Under the pieces are notes generated by a model, which ran no database searches, was not told where the DNA came from, and was given only the letters and a program-made list of their open reading frames with translations. The translations under genes were made by a program, and so were the position numbers. Source: Planctomycetaceae bacterium (lineage in GTDB: Bacteria; Planctomycetota; Planctomycetia; Pirellulales; Thermoguttaceae). From it: a DNA stretch of 6,785 bases. This document shows positions 6,617 to 6,785 of the stretch, one piece after another; position 1 is the first letter of the stretch, and the number at the start of each line of letters is the position of its first letter. The stretch is from NCBI GenBank assembly GCA_003532715.1, contig DOEZ01000159.1:1-6785 (forward strand), given 5' to 3'.

Positions 6617-6630
6617 AACACGCACGTGTT
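6617..6630. promoter_or_regulatory. 14-nt palindrome AACACG-CA-CGTGTT
   Basis: AACACG (6617-6622) and CGTGTT (6625-6630) are exact reverse complements around a 2-nt centre. The site is about 95 nt upstream of the candidate -10 element and is flanked by non-coding sequence. A transcription-factor site is possible; nothing in the sequence identifies the factor. Confidence 0.3.
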
Positions 6631-6785
6631 GGCGACGGGCTTGTCTATTCCGCGAGCAGTGTCACACTCCGGTGAACAATCCGGGCTAGGAACACACATT
6701 CCGCTTCTCTTCGGCCGCGGGCCGTCGAGAATAGACCGGAAGGAGCGCCCAGACGTCATCGCGGCGGCCCGCGGCGTAGTCGCGC

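Larger units (their letters stand above)
6526..6785. other. Non-coding upstream region to the right edge
   Basis: This is 260 nt with no convincing gene. Apart from the two dyads listed separately, it holds a G7 run at 6603-6609 and the plus-strand motif GGAAGGAG at 6738-6745 close to the right edge, which could precede a gene starting beyond the window. A minus-strand frame is open from the right edge to 6427, but it runs through the promoter and stem-loop, and its translation (Pro, Ser and Arg-rich, with no domain) looks random. Confidence 0.5.

Noticed and set aside
6427..6759. 110-codon minus-strand frame upstream of the operon, open to the right edge
   Set aside because: It has no ribosome binding site and no recognisable motif, and it covers the candidate promoter and the inverted repeat. 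A C-terminal fragment of a gene entering from the right cannot be fully excluded.
1..6785. CRISPR array, tRNA/rRNA gene, insertion sequence or prophage
   Set aside because: No regularly spaced repeats, cloverleaf, terminal inverted repeats with a transposase, or phage-type genes were seen on either strand.

Overview
The window is one operon-like block on the minus strand. It reads right to left as a promoter/leader region (about 6301-6785), a small NfeD/YqiJ-like membrane protein (5608-6300), a large YqiK-like flotillin (3470-5611), and the N-terminal 1113 residues of a giant DUF3686-type 'DNA repair ATPase' that leaves the window at its left edge (1-3340). The DNA is GC-rich. The gene combination and protein style suggest a Gram-negative-type, environmental bacterium. 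Planctomycetota (Pirellulales-like) is my best guess, but it rests on general resemblance and no marker gene is present.

The first two genes share an ATGA stop/start overlap, and each has a strong Shine-Dalgarno sequence, so they are almost certainly co-translated. The third gene follows after 129 nt in the same reading frame as the flotillin, has no evident Shine-Dalgarno sequence, and has no clear terminator before it. Known biology of the first two families: NfeD-type OB-fold membrane proteins and SPFH/flotillin proteins are partners that form oligomeric membrane microdomain scaffolds. The third protein has the recognisable DUF3686 N-terminal domain, long helical coiled-coil regions and a further alpha/beta region. 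The AAA module expected for the family is not visible and would lie beyond the left edge. The inference is a membrane-anchored scaffold (NfeD-like plus flotillin) working with a large AAA-type machine, perhaps in envelope maintenance or stress.

The most interesting non-coding signal is upstream of the operon. An extended -10 element (6517-6525) is followed by a perfect 10-bp inverted repeat (6498-6507 with 6436-6445). Its 3' arm runs into a U5 tract in the minus-strand direction. This looks like either a compact ~80-nt structured RNA with its own terminator or a leader attenuator for the operon. Two short dyads lie upstream of the -10 element.

The long plus-strand open frames, including one of 886 codons, are codon-aligned mirrors of the minus-strand genes and are not taken as genes.
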